Position numbers and translations under genes: made by a program. A stretch of 64,000 nt of DNA, from NCBI RefSeq assembly GCF_947493425.1, contig NZ_CANLRP010000015.1, positions 1 through 64,000 on the forward strand. Direction: 5' to 3'. The notes under the pieces are model-generated. The model had not been told where the DNA came from. It ran no database searches and was given only the letters and a program-made list of their open reading frames with translations. Shown here piece after piece: positions 17,224-25,617 of this stretch. Numbering within the stretch: the stretch's first letter is position 1; every line of letters starts with the position of its first letter. This DNA comes from an uncultured Microscilla sp. Lineage in GTDB: Bacteria; Bacteroidota; Bacteroidia; Cytophagales; Microscillaceae.

Positions 17224-19446
17224 CTAGTTTTGTAGGGGCAAAATCACCGTGTATGCCTTGTCGTTGGGTGTTTTCCAGGTTTTGAGCCACTGGTTATACT
17301 TACGCAACAAAGCAAGGTCTACCCTTTTTGTACGGGCAATCTGCTGTAAAGTGCTTCGGTTGCGTAAAGTAAAGTGTTTAAGTCGAGTAGGTGTGGCAAT
17401 ATAACGGCTAAGCGGCTGCTCAAACACTAACTTATGGGCAAGAAAACGCCTAATATACCAGTGCGTATTTCCATCAATTGTCATCATTTTCACTTTAGTT
17501 GGGCTATAGTTTACATACAAGCCTTCAAGGTACTCTTGGGTACCCGCAAAGCCTAGGTTATAGGACAAAAGCGTGTACATCCAGTTTTTGAAAAACAAGT
17601 GGTTTCGGTTCAAATAACGCGTGGCTCCATTGGTAGCTGTTACTATGTTTAAACGCTCGTCTACATTTTCATCTATTTGTATACCTACTTCCAACGCTGA
17701 CTCTTCTTTAAACTGCCAATACCCTACAGCATTTGAGCTTGACACTGCATTGGCAATGAGCGAACTCTCTAAGATAGGCAAAAACCTAAAGTCACTGGGG
17801 ATGTTTTCTTTACGAAGAATTTTTTTTATGATGGGCATATATACCTGAATACGCTCTAGTTTTTTCTGAAAAAACCTGGGGTGGCTCCTCAACTGATTCA
17901 CTTCTGACTGGATCAAACGCTGGGCATAATCAGTAATTTTTAACTTTATACCAGCTACATACATTACCGCAGGCACATGAGGCGAGTTAGGTGCAGCCCT
18001 TTCCACCCTTCCGTGTGGCTTGGTGTTTACTGGTAAATGAGTCATGCTGGCAACCCCGTGGGCATGAGCAGGACGGATAAGTAGTTTTTTACCCGCAAAC
18101 ACGGTGTTATTCCTCATTTTGTTGAGGGTTCTTAATTTAGTGACTGATACGTTGTATTTTTTTGAAATTCGATAAAGGTTATCGCCCGATTGTACTGTAT
18201 GAAATATTGCCGGATTTTTGTTGACAGGTACCGGACTGTAGGTAGTCAGTTTTCTGCCCGCCAAACGATGTTGAGGGCGGGTTTGGGTGCTCTTAGCGTA
18301 TTGCCTGGTATGGTGTTTTTTGTAATTATTGGCCAGCAATTGGGTATGTTGCGAAGCAATTTTCAGGTGCCTGGGCACCGACATATACAGTTGTTGACCT
18401 GCACTGAGTTTGTTACTGTGTAGCCCGTTCCACTGCTTTACCTTATCTATGCTTACCCCATACAAACGTGAAATGCTATAGAGCGTTTCACCCCGACTTA
18501 CCCGGTGTTTTATCTGACGATTTGCCAGAGGTTTGGTTGCCCTTGATGTGGGTGAATAACGCATCACAGAGGCCTTGGCGTAGCGTTTGGTGTGGGTAAT
18601 TGCGTGAGAGTTGCCACTAGGCGATCGGGTAGGCATAGGGATAATCACATGGTATTTTCTACCATTGGGTATTACCCGCCCCCTAAACCAGGCATTGTAG
18701 TGTTGCACCGAGGCGGCTGGCAAACTAAACTCTTTGCCAATATGGTTAAAAGTTTTGTTATTAACCAAGTCATATTTGATGAGCGTCACTGCATATTGTT
18801 TTTTCTTGCTCAATGCACTGCTGTAGACACTCCAGGTAGCCAAAAAATTGACCAAGAACATAGGGGTATTTTTGTCAAGTCGCAAGGTCTTGCTGTGCTG
18901 TGAATAGTGATGTCGCAAAAAACGTCGAATTTGGTAAGATGACATTTCATAAGACAACAAAGTTTTGACCCAATGTTGGTTACGTTGGTATTTTTTACGA
19001 AAGTAAATTGCCAAAGCGTGGCTGGTCATTACAACATTGAGGCTTTCGTCTAATTGAGCTCCTACTCTGAGTCCCAGGAGAGGTGCCATTTCATGAGCAT
19101 TTGCCCAAAACTTAATACTGTCTTGCAGTGGATTATTGACCAAGGCAAGGTATTTAAACGCGGCAGGTATTTTCAGAGGTCGCAACTCCTGATTAACCAA
19201 GGGTAGGTATAAACTTGCCAATGGTACTTGTTTTGTCAGGAAATAAGGACTAGCCCTGATTTGTTGTGCTTCTTTATTTACTTGTTGCCTGGCTCGATAG
19301 CTTAGTTCAATTCTAATGTCACCTATGCGAAAAGAACTCTGAATGGGTGTTGCCTGAGTTTGGTGAACAATGCTACAATAAAATCCCAATAAAAAGGTAG
19401 CCAACACCTTTTTAAAAAATGCCTTTAGAGTTAAATTTTTAGTCAT
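17224..19446 (-). CDS. LysM-containing lytic transglycosylase (MltD-like) with internal duplication
   Basis: This 740-residue periplasmic or secreted protein has a signal peptide (about residues 1-32, ending THQTQA-like HQTQATP). Residues 40-275 hold an SLT-like domain plus a degenerate LysM. Two clear LysM modules follow, one near 310-355 (HRVSRGETLYSISRLYGVSI) and one near 415-460 (HTVQSGDNLYRISKKYNVSV). Residues 495-740 repeat the SLT plus degenerate LysM arrangement. In the second SLT the catalytic glutamate is present (FLPILESSLIANAVSS, Glu560, then AVGYWQF). In the first the matching position is Asn104 (YLALVNNPLQD) and the GYWQF motif is lost. So one catalytic and one probably non-catalytic wall-binding half are predicted. 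It would cleave peptidoglycan glycan strands. Confidence 0.88.
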   Translation of the reverse strand: MTKNLTLKAFFKKVLATFLLGFYCSIVHQTQATPIQSSFRIGDIRIELSYRARQQVNKEAQQIRASPYFLTKQVPLASLYLPLVNQELRPLKIPAAFKYLALVNNPLQDSIKFWANAHEMAPLLGLRVGAQLDESLNVVMTSHALAIYFRKKYQRNQHWVKTLLSYEMSSYQIRRFLRHHYSQHSKTLRLDKNTPMFLVNFLATWSVYSSALSKKKQYAVTLIKYDLVNNKTFNHIGKEFSLPAASVQHYNAWFRGRVIPNGRKYHVIIPMPTRSPSGNSHAITHTKRYAKASVMRYSPTSRATKPLANRQIKHRVSRGETLYSISRLYGVSIDKVKQWNGLHSNKLSAGQQLYMSVPRHLKIASQHTQLLANNYKKHHTRQYAKSTQTRPQHRLAGRKLTTYSPVPVNKNPAIFHTVQSGDNLYRISKKYNVSVTKLRTLNKMRNNTVFAGKKLLIRPAHAHGVASMTHLPVNTKPHGRVERAAPNSPHVPAVMYVAGIKLKITDYAQRLIQSEVNQLRSHPRFFQKKLERIQVYMPIIKKILRKENIPSDFRFLPILESSLIANAVSSSNAVGYWQFKEESALEVGIQIDENVDERLNIVTATNGATRYLNRNHLFFKNWMYTLLSYNLGFAGTQEYLEGLYVNYSPTKVKMMTIDGNTHWYIRRFLAHKLVFEQPLSRYIATPTRLKHFTLRNRSTLQQIARTKRVDLALLRKYNQWLKTWKTPNDKAYTVILPLQN

Positions 19447-19792
19447 TTTTGTTTAAATAAACCAATTTTGTATGATAGATCGTATGCGCCTGATTGAAGG
19501 ATGGTTGTATAGCTTGGAGTGAAATTTTAAATTAAGTGTGATTTGGGTTAGGCATTTGTTAATATTACATTTGAACACACTATTTTAAGCCTTAAAATAG
19601 AATAAATCTAAAAAATAAAGGTGATTTTACCAATAATACTTAAAATAGACGATTTTTGTTGGCTATACAATGAAACACTTTAGCTAAAATCAACATTGGG
19701 TGTAGTAAGTTTGAGTATATCTACTCAATGATGCCATTGTTTTGGCTTACCAAACGGCGTTACTTACTTGTTTTTAACTCAGAAAATTCATT
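19447..19792. other. Divergent promoter region, no gene
   Basis: This A+T-rich spacer separates the divergent transglycosylase and ABC ATPase genes. No open frame, hairpin or clear promoter consensus could be supported. Confidence 0.5.
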
Positions 19793-20545
19793 ATGATAGA
19801 AATAGAAAATATTACCAAATCGTTTGGCGATAAAGATGTATTGAAGGGCATTAGTGGGGTATTTGAGCAGGGCAAAACCAACATGATTATAGGTGCCAGT
19901 GGTACCGGAAAAAGTGTATTACTTAAATGCATTGTAGGATTGTTGCGCCCCGATGAAGGCACAGTTAGTTTTAACGGACGGGAATTTGCCCGTGGCAATA
20001 AAGATCTTCAGCGCGAAATTCGACGCGAAATAGGCATGCTTTTTCAAGGAGGTGCTTTATTTGACTCTAAAACTGTAGAAGAAAACGTGATGTTTCCGCT
20101 GGACATGCTCACCAACGAATCGCGTAGCGACAAACTCGAAAGAGTACATTTTTGTTTGGAAAGAGTAGGACTGGAAAATGCCGCAAAACGGATGCCCTCA
20201 GAGATAAGTGGAGGCATGCAAAAAAGAGTAGGCATTGCCCGCTCTATTGTAATGAAACCAAAATACTTGTTTGTAGACGAACCCAACTCAGGGCTCGACC
20301 CACTCACCGCTATTACTATAGACAACCTCATTCACGAGATTACCACTGAATATAATATTACAACTATTATAGTATCGCATGATATGAATTCGGTAATGGA
20401 GATTGGCGAATATATTATGTTTTTGCATGAAGGATATAAAGTTTGGGAAGGGAGCAATCAGCAAATAACTAAAGCAGATGTAGACGAACTCAATAACTTT
20501 GTATTTTCAAATAAGCTATTGCGTGACTTGCGTCAACACTTATAG
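19793..20545 (+). CDS. ABC transporter ATP-binding protein, MlaF type
   Basis: The 250-residue ATPase has Walker A GASGTGKS (about residues 38-45), a Q-loop in GMLFQGGALFDS, signature SGGMQKRVGIARS near 139, Walker B KYLFVDEPNSGLDP and the H-loop IIVSHDM. The sequences FQGGALFDSKTVEENVMFPL and DEPNSGLDP are characteristic of the MlaF/Ttg2A branch, which powers phospholipid transport between the two membranes together with MlaE and MlaD. No mlaE or mlaD lies beside it here, since the upstream gene is divergent and unrelated. The function is therefore inferred from the family only. Confidence 0.85.
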   Translation: MIEIENITKSFGDKDVLKGISGVFEQGKTNMIIGASGTGKSVLLKCIVGLLRPDEGTVSFNGREFARGNKDLQREIRREIGMLFQGGALFDSKTVEENVMFPLDMLTNESRSDKLERVHFCLERVGLENAAKRMPSEISGGMQKRVGIARSIVMKPKYLFVDEPNSGLDPLTAITIDNLIHEITTEYNITTIIVSHDMNSVMEIGEYIMFLHEGYKVWEGSNQQITKADVDELNNFVFSNKLLRDLRQHL

Positions 20546-20657
20546 TACACTCCACCTTAGGAGGGGGGTCCTCTTCAGGCCAAAGCTTAAGGTGAATTTA
20601 AATTCTCAGTAGAATCTCAGGTAAACTGTATGGAACTTTTTACCTGACTTTAACATT

Positions 20658-21386
20658 TTGGAGGTGAACAAAAAAACAAGAAAGCGGAAAGATCAAGTGA
20701 AGCCAAATATTATCGTAATAATACCAGCTTATAACGAAGAAGCCTCTATAGCCAAAGTAATTGCCGATATACCCAAGGGGTTGACAGAGGAGGTAATTGT
20801 AGTAAATAATAATTCAACTGACCACACTGCTGAGGTGGCTCAAGCCGCTGGGGCAACCGTGCTCAACCAGCGCCAACAAGGATATGGAGCGGCTTGTCTG
20901 AAGGGCATTGCTTATGCAAGAGAAAAAAAAATGCCGCCAGAGATTGTAGTATTTATCGATGGCGATTACTCTGATTTTCCTCAGCAAATGCCCGATATAT
21001 TGGCACCTATTATAGAACAAGACATAGACATGGTGATTGGCTCACGGGCATTGGGAAAACGACAAAAAGGAGCCATGATGCCTCAACAGATTTTTGGCAA
21101 CTGGCTTGCTACCCGGCTCATTCGCTTGTTTTATGGTATGCGTTTTACCGATCTTGGCCCTTTCAGAGCCATTAAGTTTCACAAATTGCTGGCCATAGGT
21201 ATGAAAGACGAAGACTACGGCTGGACTGTAGAAATGCAGCTTAAAGCCGCCAAGTATAAACTAAAAGTAACCGAAGTACCAGTAGATTACAAAAAACGCA
21301 TTGGCGTGTCAAAGGTAAGTGGTACTATTAAAGGTACTTTTATGGCAGGCTATAAAATACTCTGGACTATTTTTAGGTATTTGTAG
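20658..21386 (+). CDS. Family 2 glycosyltransferase (DPM1/undecaprenyl-phosphate sugar type)
   Basis: The 242-residue GT-A enzyme has an N-terminal basic tail and then IIVIIPAYNEEASIAKVIAD, the GT2 start. The acceptor and nucleotide strands are VIVVNNNSTD and VVFIDGDYSD, the latter a DxD-like metal site. The motif MVIGSRALG and the dolichol-phosphate-mannose-synthase-like end (DYGWTVEMQLKAAKYKLKVT, EVPVDYKKRIGVSKVSG) complete it. There are no long C-terminal membrane helices. The start is TTG at 20658, or possibly GTG at 20664. It probably moves a sugar from a nucleotide to a lipid carrier; donor unknown. A 110-bp gap follows the MlaF-type gene. Confidence 0.85.
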   Translation: MEVNKKTRKRKDQVKPNIIVIIPAYNEEASIAKVIADIPKGLTEEVIVVNNNSTDHTAEVAQAAGATVLNQRQQGYGAACLKGIAYAREKKMPPEIVVFIDGDYSDFPQQMPDILAPIIEQDIDMVIGSRALGKRQKGAMMPQQIFGNWLATRLIRLFYGMRFTDLGPFRAIKFHKLLAIGMKDEDYGWTVEMQLKAAKYKLKVTEVPVDYKKRIGVSKVSGTIKGTFMAGYKILWTIFRYL

Positions 21387-21422
21387 ATAAATCCAAGACA
21401 CATTTAACTCTTACCATTTTTT

Positions 21423-21980
21423 TTAGAAAGAGTCCAAGAAGATGATAGGTGAGTTTTTTTTTCGTATCACAAGAATCTCACTTGCAATCGGAGGTGTTTT
21501 TTTGGCATCCGCAGGGTCGTAAATAAATTTAAAATCACCATAACGGATAAAGTCAACAATATAATCTCTATAAAAAGGGTATCTATGTTGATCATACTTT
21601 TTTCTTTTTACCTCTTCTTGGTTTATTTGTAAAAAAAGACCTTGCAAATCTTGTGATGCTATGACTTTTTCAGGTCTTGAAACATAGAAGTCAAGAGTGT
21701 CACCCTCAAGTATTGCTACCAATTTACTTTTATATTCCTTTTTTTTCAACCCATTGATAGGCACAAGCAATGTAGAGTCAGAGTAATTGATAATGTATCC
21801 CACCAAGTTAACTTGTGGAGGGATGATATTATTTACAAGACTATCTTCCTCATAACTATCTACTTGATTTTGATAAATCATTATCATCACTTGCCCCTTT
21901 TTGACCTGACTACAACCAGCACTCGTCAAAAAAATAACAACATAAAATAAAATTATTTTAACGTTTCCTTTGTACTTCAT
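21423..21980 (-). CDS. Hypothetical lipoprotein paired with the toxin-like gene (possible immunity protein)
   Basis: The 185-residue protein has a lipoprotein signal with lipobox TSAGC (Cys about 23). The body is rich in beta strands and charged residues (QVNLVGYIINYSDSTLLVPI, KSKLVAILEGDTLDFYVSRP, RYPFYRDYIVDFIRYGDF). No family is recognised. Its start overlaps the stop of the upstream 320-residue gene by 23 bp, so the two are translated together. In polymorphic toxin loci the gene right after a toxin is usually its immunity gene, and envelope-anchored lipoproteins do serve this way. That role is an inference from position only. Confidence 0.7.
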   Translation of the reverse strand: MKYKGNVKIILFYVVIFLTSAGCSQVKKGQVMIMIYQNQVDSYEEDSLVNNIIPPQVNLVGYIINYSDSTLLVPINGLKKKEYKSKLVAILEGDTLDFYVSRPEKVIASQDLQGLFLQINQEEVKRKKYDQHRYPFYRDYIVDFIRYGDFKFIYDPADAKKTPPIASEILVIRKKNSPIIFLDSF

Positions 21981-22920
21981 ATTTTTTTGCCCTTTCTAAA
22001 TAATCTTTTCTAAAAGATGCTGGTACTTTCTTCCAGGTTGAATGATTTCTTTGCAAGTCATACGCCTTATAGTGAGTGCCGTTAGGGTCATATTCTTCTT
22101 TGTCATTAAAGCCAAACCCCTTCACTCCATGACCTAGAAACTCATGGATTCCCAATGTGTTTTGCGCACCTGATACTGTATTCAAGTCTGCATTCACAGA
22201 ACCACTCCTGGCTACAATTGTCACTTTGATTACACCAGTTCCTTTATCTGTATAACCTTTATTTCTAGGAAGCCAGAGAGCTGAATCTTTTCTTCTATCT
22301 GTATTTGCTACCCCTGCACCTCGAGAGGGGTTGTTATAACCTCCAGGCTTCAATTTATAGTTGGTGCTTTTACTGGACACAACCGTACCATTATTTACCG
22401 ACAGTTCACCGTTATGCAATAGTTTTATGTTAACTTCTGGCATAGCTGCTATAATAGGCGTATATATTTTTGAGATGACTTGAGATGAAAGCTTTGTGTT
22501 ATTAATAAGCGTAGCAAAGCCCAAAAGATAAGCTGCTGCTTGTTTAGGCGAGGTAGCAATATCTTCAAACCATTGTGTTCCATATCTTTTTTGTGAATGA
22601 GCCCTGGCTTTAGTAATAGTTTCTTTTTCTACAATTTTTATATAATCAGTTTTACCATCACCACCTTGTGTTATATAATTTCCGGCAGAGTCATAATATC
22701 TATCAGACAACCCACTCTTGCTATCATATTTACCAAAGATGTTTGCCGACCTAAACTCAGAATGCCTGCTGTCTTGTCTGGCTAATGCAGACCTCGCCAT
22801 ATCTTCTTCATTGTGCACCTTACTCCCCATCACATTCATCATCCTACCCACAGCTTTCGCGTCCTTCGTACTCGAACGAGTGGCGTATTCCTTTTCTAAC
22901 TTTGTTTGTCTTGACCGCAT
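21958..22920 (-). CDS. Toxin-like protein with a C-terminal HEFLGH metal-binding motif
   Basis: The 320-residue protein has no signal peptide. The N-terminal 60 residues are charged and probably flexible (MRSRQTKLEKEYATRSSTKD). Near residues 70-100 comes SDRYYDSAGNYITQGGDGKT followed by DYIKIVEK, which resembles the 'YFDxxGxYLGxDxxxxDxIxIV' linker I know from Bacteroidota polymorphic toxins. The C-terminal part carries GIHEFLGHGVKGFGF around residue 265, a zincin-like HExxxH/HExLGH arrangement, with another His in NGTHYKAYDL. A peptidase-like toxin domain is the best guess. It is followed by an overlapping lipoprotein gene and is divergent from an eCIS-type AAA+ ATPase 49 bp away. It could also be an RHS-derived orphan C-terminus. 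No database match could be tested. Confidence 0.65.
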   Translation of the reverse strand: MRSRQTKLEKEYATRSSTKDAKAVGRMMNVMGSKVHNEEDMARSALARQDSRHSEFRSANIFGKYDSKSGLSDRYYDSAGNYITQGGDGKTDYIKIVEKETITKARAHSQKRYGTQWFEDIATSPKQAAAYLLGFATLINNTKLSSQVISKIYTPIIAAMPEVNIKLLHNGELSVNNGTVVSSKSTNYKLKPGGYNNPSRGAGVANTDRRKDSALWLPRNKGYTDKGTGVIKVTIVARSGSVNADLNTVSGAQNTLGIHEFLGHGVKGFGFNDKEEYDPNGTHYKAYDLQRNHSTWKKVPASFRKDYLERAKKYEVQRKR

Positions 22921-22969
22921 AATGTAAGTATATTGGGGTGGTTTGAACTTGTATCAAAATACGAAAAAA

Positions 22970-24493
22970 ATGGAGGATTCGACCAATTTTGAGGAGAATT
23001 ATCAAGTCTTGCAACACGAGCTTGCCTGGGCGGGTAATGTGTTTCAGCAGCAATTGCAGGCAAATGCTGCTATATTACTGGAAAGCAACTCATTGTTTGA
23101 CCAAATAGCCGCAGAAGAAGACTGGAAACTGACAGAGGTAGGCGAAGCCCTGACCGACGAAGAAATTGCCCAACTCTACCGCCGCTATGGGCAAAGCGAT
23201 ATCCCCATTGAGCCTATACCCATGCCCGACTTGAATCAGGGCACAGGAGCTTATGCTGAGCTTATTCGCAAATTTGATTTTGACCAAACCGAACGTTTAG
23301 TGCTTGCTCTGGCACTCTATCCCCATGTATTACCCGATGTACTCGACCACTGGGTAAAAGCCCTCAAAGATAACATTGCTCAGTTGCCAGGTAATATTGG
23401 GCTTGCCTACCCTCACTTTTTGCCTACAGGCAAAACCGCTTTATTTTTATTGGCAGGGTTTGACTATCAGCAACAGCTCTTGCTTCAGCACCAACTATTT
23501 GCCCCTGGTCATCCATTTACCCAGGCAGGTATTCTTGCTTTGGGCAAAGTGCCTAATGATGAACCCACCATCAATGGTACGCTGGTAATGGTCCCAGAAT
23601 ATTTGCACTTACTTACTTCAGGCAAGCCTTATCGCCCCGCATTGAGCCATCGTTTTCCAGCACAGCAATTGACCACCCAACAAAGCTGGAAAGACTATGT
23701 TTTGCCTCCAGGTACTCAGGCTCAAGTAGACGAGTTGCTCGCCTGGACCACACACTACCACACACTACGCACCCACCCATCATTTGGGACAGATAACAAG
23801 GGCTATAAGTGTTTGTTGTATGGACCATCAGGTACGGGCAAAACGATGTTGGGCAGGTTATTGGCACAAAAAACTGAGAGGGAAGTGTGGCGAATTGACA
23901 TTAGTCAGATGGTAAGCAAGTTTGTAGGAGAAACATCAAGAAAAATTCGCCAGGTCTTTGACACTGCCCGGCATTATGATCATATTTTATTTTGTGACGA
24001 GGGTGAGGGCTTGTTTTCTAACCGTAGTGCCTATGCCAGCACTGCTCAAGATACTTATGTAAACCAAGAGGTGGGCTATTTGCTTCAGGCAATGGAAGAT
24101 TACCCTGGCATTTTGCTGGTAGCTACCAACAACCTCCAAAACATAGACCAGGCTTTCATGCGTCGGTTCAACACCTCTATTCAATTTCGTTACCCCAATA
24201 AGGCTTGCTTGCTACAGCTATGGCAAAAGGCGTTGACACCTTTTGAGCTGGCGCCTGGCATTGACTTGTCTTTCATTGCTCACACTCAGGCAAAAGCCAG
24301 CCTATCGCCCAACGAGACGCGTTCCCAACCCGTTACAGGAGCACAAATTATGGCAGTTAAAGATTTTTTGGGTATTATGGCACTCAAGCGCAATCACTGG
24401 AAAGTATCGCCTGACGACTTGTTAGAGGCCTTGCAACAAAAGCAGTTTTCTGTGAAAAATTTACGCCCGCAATTGTTGGGCAAGGTGCATTAA
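22970..24493 (+). CDS. AAA+ ATPase of the kind found in eCIS (Afp15-like) loci
   Basis: The 507-residue protein starts at the ATG 22970 (an upstream TTG at 22943 adds nine residues without support). The N-terminal 260 residues form a helical/winged-helix region typical of this clade (FDQTERLVLALALYPHVLPD). The AAA+ core follows: Walker A LLYGPSGTGKTML, second-region-like MVSKFVGETSRKI, Walker B ILFCDEGEGLF, sensor 1 ILLVATNN, and arginine finger AFMRRFNTSIQF. Afp15-type ATPases act in assembly of contractile injection systems in Bacteroidota. Here no tail-tube, sheath or baseplate genes are near, so it is an orphan. Walker B reads DEGEG where relatives usually have DEADA. It may serve a remote locus or act on its divergent neighbour. 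Confidence 0.8.
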   Translation: MEDSTNFEENYQVLQHELAWAGNVFQQQLQANAAILLESNSLFDQIAAEEDWKLTEVGEALTDEEIAQLYRRYGQSDIPIEPIPMPDLNQGTGAYAELIRKFDFDQTERLVLALALYPHVLPDVLDHWVKALKDNIAQLPGNIGLAYPHFLPTGKTALFLLAGFDYQQQLLLQHQLFAPGHPFTQAGILALGKVPNDEPTINGTLVMVPEYLHLLTSGKPYRPALSHRFPAQQLTTQQSWKDYVLPPGTQAQVDELLAWTTHYHTLRTHPSFGTDNKGYKCLLYGPSGTGKTMLGRLLAQKTEREVWRIDISQMVSKFVGETSRKIRQVFDTARHYDHILFCDEGEGLFSNRSAYASTAQDTYVNQEVGYLLQAMEDYPGILLVATNNLQNIDQAFMRRFNTSIQFRYPNKACLLQLWQKALTPFELAPGIDLSFIAHTQAKASLSPNETRSQPVTGAQIMAVKDFLGIMALKRNHWKVSPDDLLEALQQKQFSVKNLRPQLLGKVH

Positions 24494-24682
24494 CAGATAC
24501 CAACAACATCGAGGAGTCAATAAATAAGCTGTACCTTCTAAAATGTGAGCCGTATTTTTTGTAACCAAGGAACAAGTTATAATTAAATATAGCCAAACAA
24601 TGTGGTGATGACTAACCCCTGCTATCTATGAGCAAGATTATAGTACCAATATATACCTAATCTATCTGGACAGAACCACTAC

Positions 24683-25441
24683 TTATTTACTAGCCAACAC
24701 CCCCATTATTTCTTCTTGCATTGCCATCGTATGGGCATATCCTGCCTCAAACATTTCGTCTACTCTTTTGAGCTCAAAAGTAGTATAGTTACCAAGTGCG
24801 GGAGGTTCTATAAATACATCACATTGCTTGATCTGTGATTGCATACCTTTGTGTCCAATCATAATCATAGTACGTTCCAGCACTTTTCGGGTAGACTTTA
24901 TTGGCTGTTCTATATCTATAGGATTGCAATGTACCCCTATACGAAAATCACAGTTTTTGATAGGTTCAGCAGGCATATTATTTACCAGGCCACCATCTAC
25001 CAACACTCGGTTGTTGTAATGAATGGGGCTAAACATGACAGGAATACAAGACGATGCCATTAATGGTAATACTAGGTTGCCTTGGGTAAAATACACCAAC
25101 TCGCCAAGGTGAATGTCAGAAGCAGCCACTGTTAAAGGAATTTTCAGTGCTTCAAACGAGTTGTGAGGCAAGTACTTGAGTAGCAAAGGTTCAATTTTTT
25201 CGATGTTGAGCAAACCACGGCTAAACTTGGGGCGGACAAAACGTAATAGTTTTGCTGATTTTAGTATTTCAAGGGTTTCTTTAGGGGCGTAACCCTGGGC
25301 ATACATGGCTCCCATGATAGAACCAGAGCTTACACCTACAATTTGATTGATTTTTATACCCATTTCGTCCAGCGCCTGCAATACGCCCAAATGCCCTACT
25401 CCACGCAAACCTCCCCCTGACAAAGTAATGCCTATTTTCAT
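24683..25441 (-). CDS. Patatin-like phospholipase / RssA-type esterase
   Basis: The 252-residue serine acyl hydrolase has an oxyanion loop LSGGGLRGVGHLGVLQ (residues 7-22), the nucleophile elbow GVSSGSIMGAMYA (GxSxG, Ser about 41) and the catalytic Asp in LVDGGLVNNMPAEP. This Ser-Asp dyad and the short length match bacterial patatin-like proteins of the RssA/YchK group, which hydrolyse lipids or act as regulators. There is no signal peptide, so it is cytoplasmic or membrane-peripheral. It is a single gene between the divergently read AAA+ ATPase gene and accA; co-transcription with accA is broken by the terminator between them. Confidence 0.93.
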   Translation of the reverse strand: MKIGITLSGGGLRGVGHLGVLQALDEMGIKINQIVGVSSGSIMGAMYAQGYAPKETLEILKSAKLLRFVRPKFSRGLLNIEKIEPLLLKYLPHNSFEALKIPLTVAASDIHLGELVYFTQGNLVLPLMASSCIPVMFSPIHYNNRVLVDGGLVNNMPAEPIKNCDFRIGVHCNPIDIEQPIKSTRKVLERTMIMIGHKGMQSQIKQCDVFIEPPALGNYTTFELKRVDEMFEAGYAHTMAMQEEIMGVLASK

Positions 25442-25554
25442 TGTAATATTTTTTAGTTAATAGTTGAATCAGTAGTTGATAGTCTTCACAAGGACAAGTC
25501 TTTAGAATACCAACCATCAATTACTGACTATAAGAAATCAACGTAATTTTTGGC

Positions 25555-25596
25555 AAAAAAAATAGTGTAAAACCCTAAAGTTTTACACTATTTTTA
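25555..25596 (-). terminator. Terminator of accA
   Basis: The perfect stem AAATAGTGTAAAAC / GTTTTACACTATTT has a short CCTAAA loop and T-runs on both sides. It sits 20 bp past the accA stop. Confidence 0.85.
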
Positions 25597-25617
25597 TTTT
25601 TTAAACTATAAAGAGTA

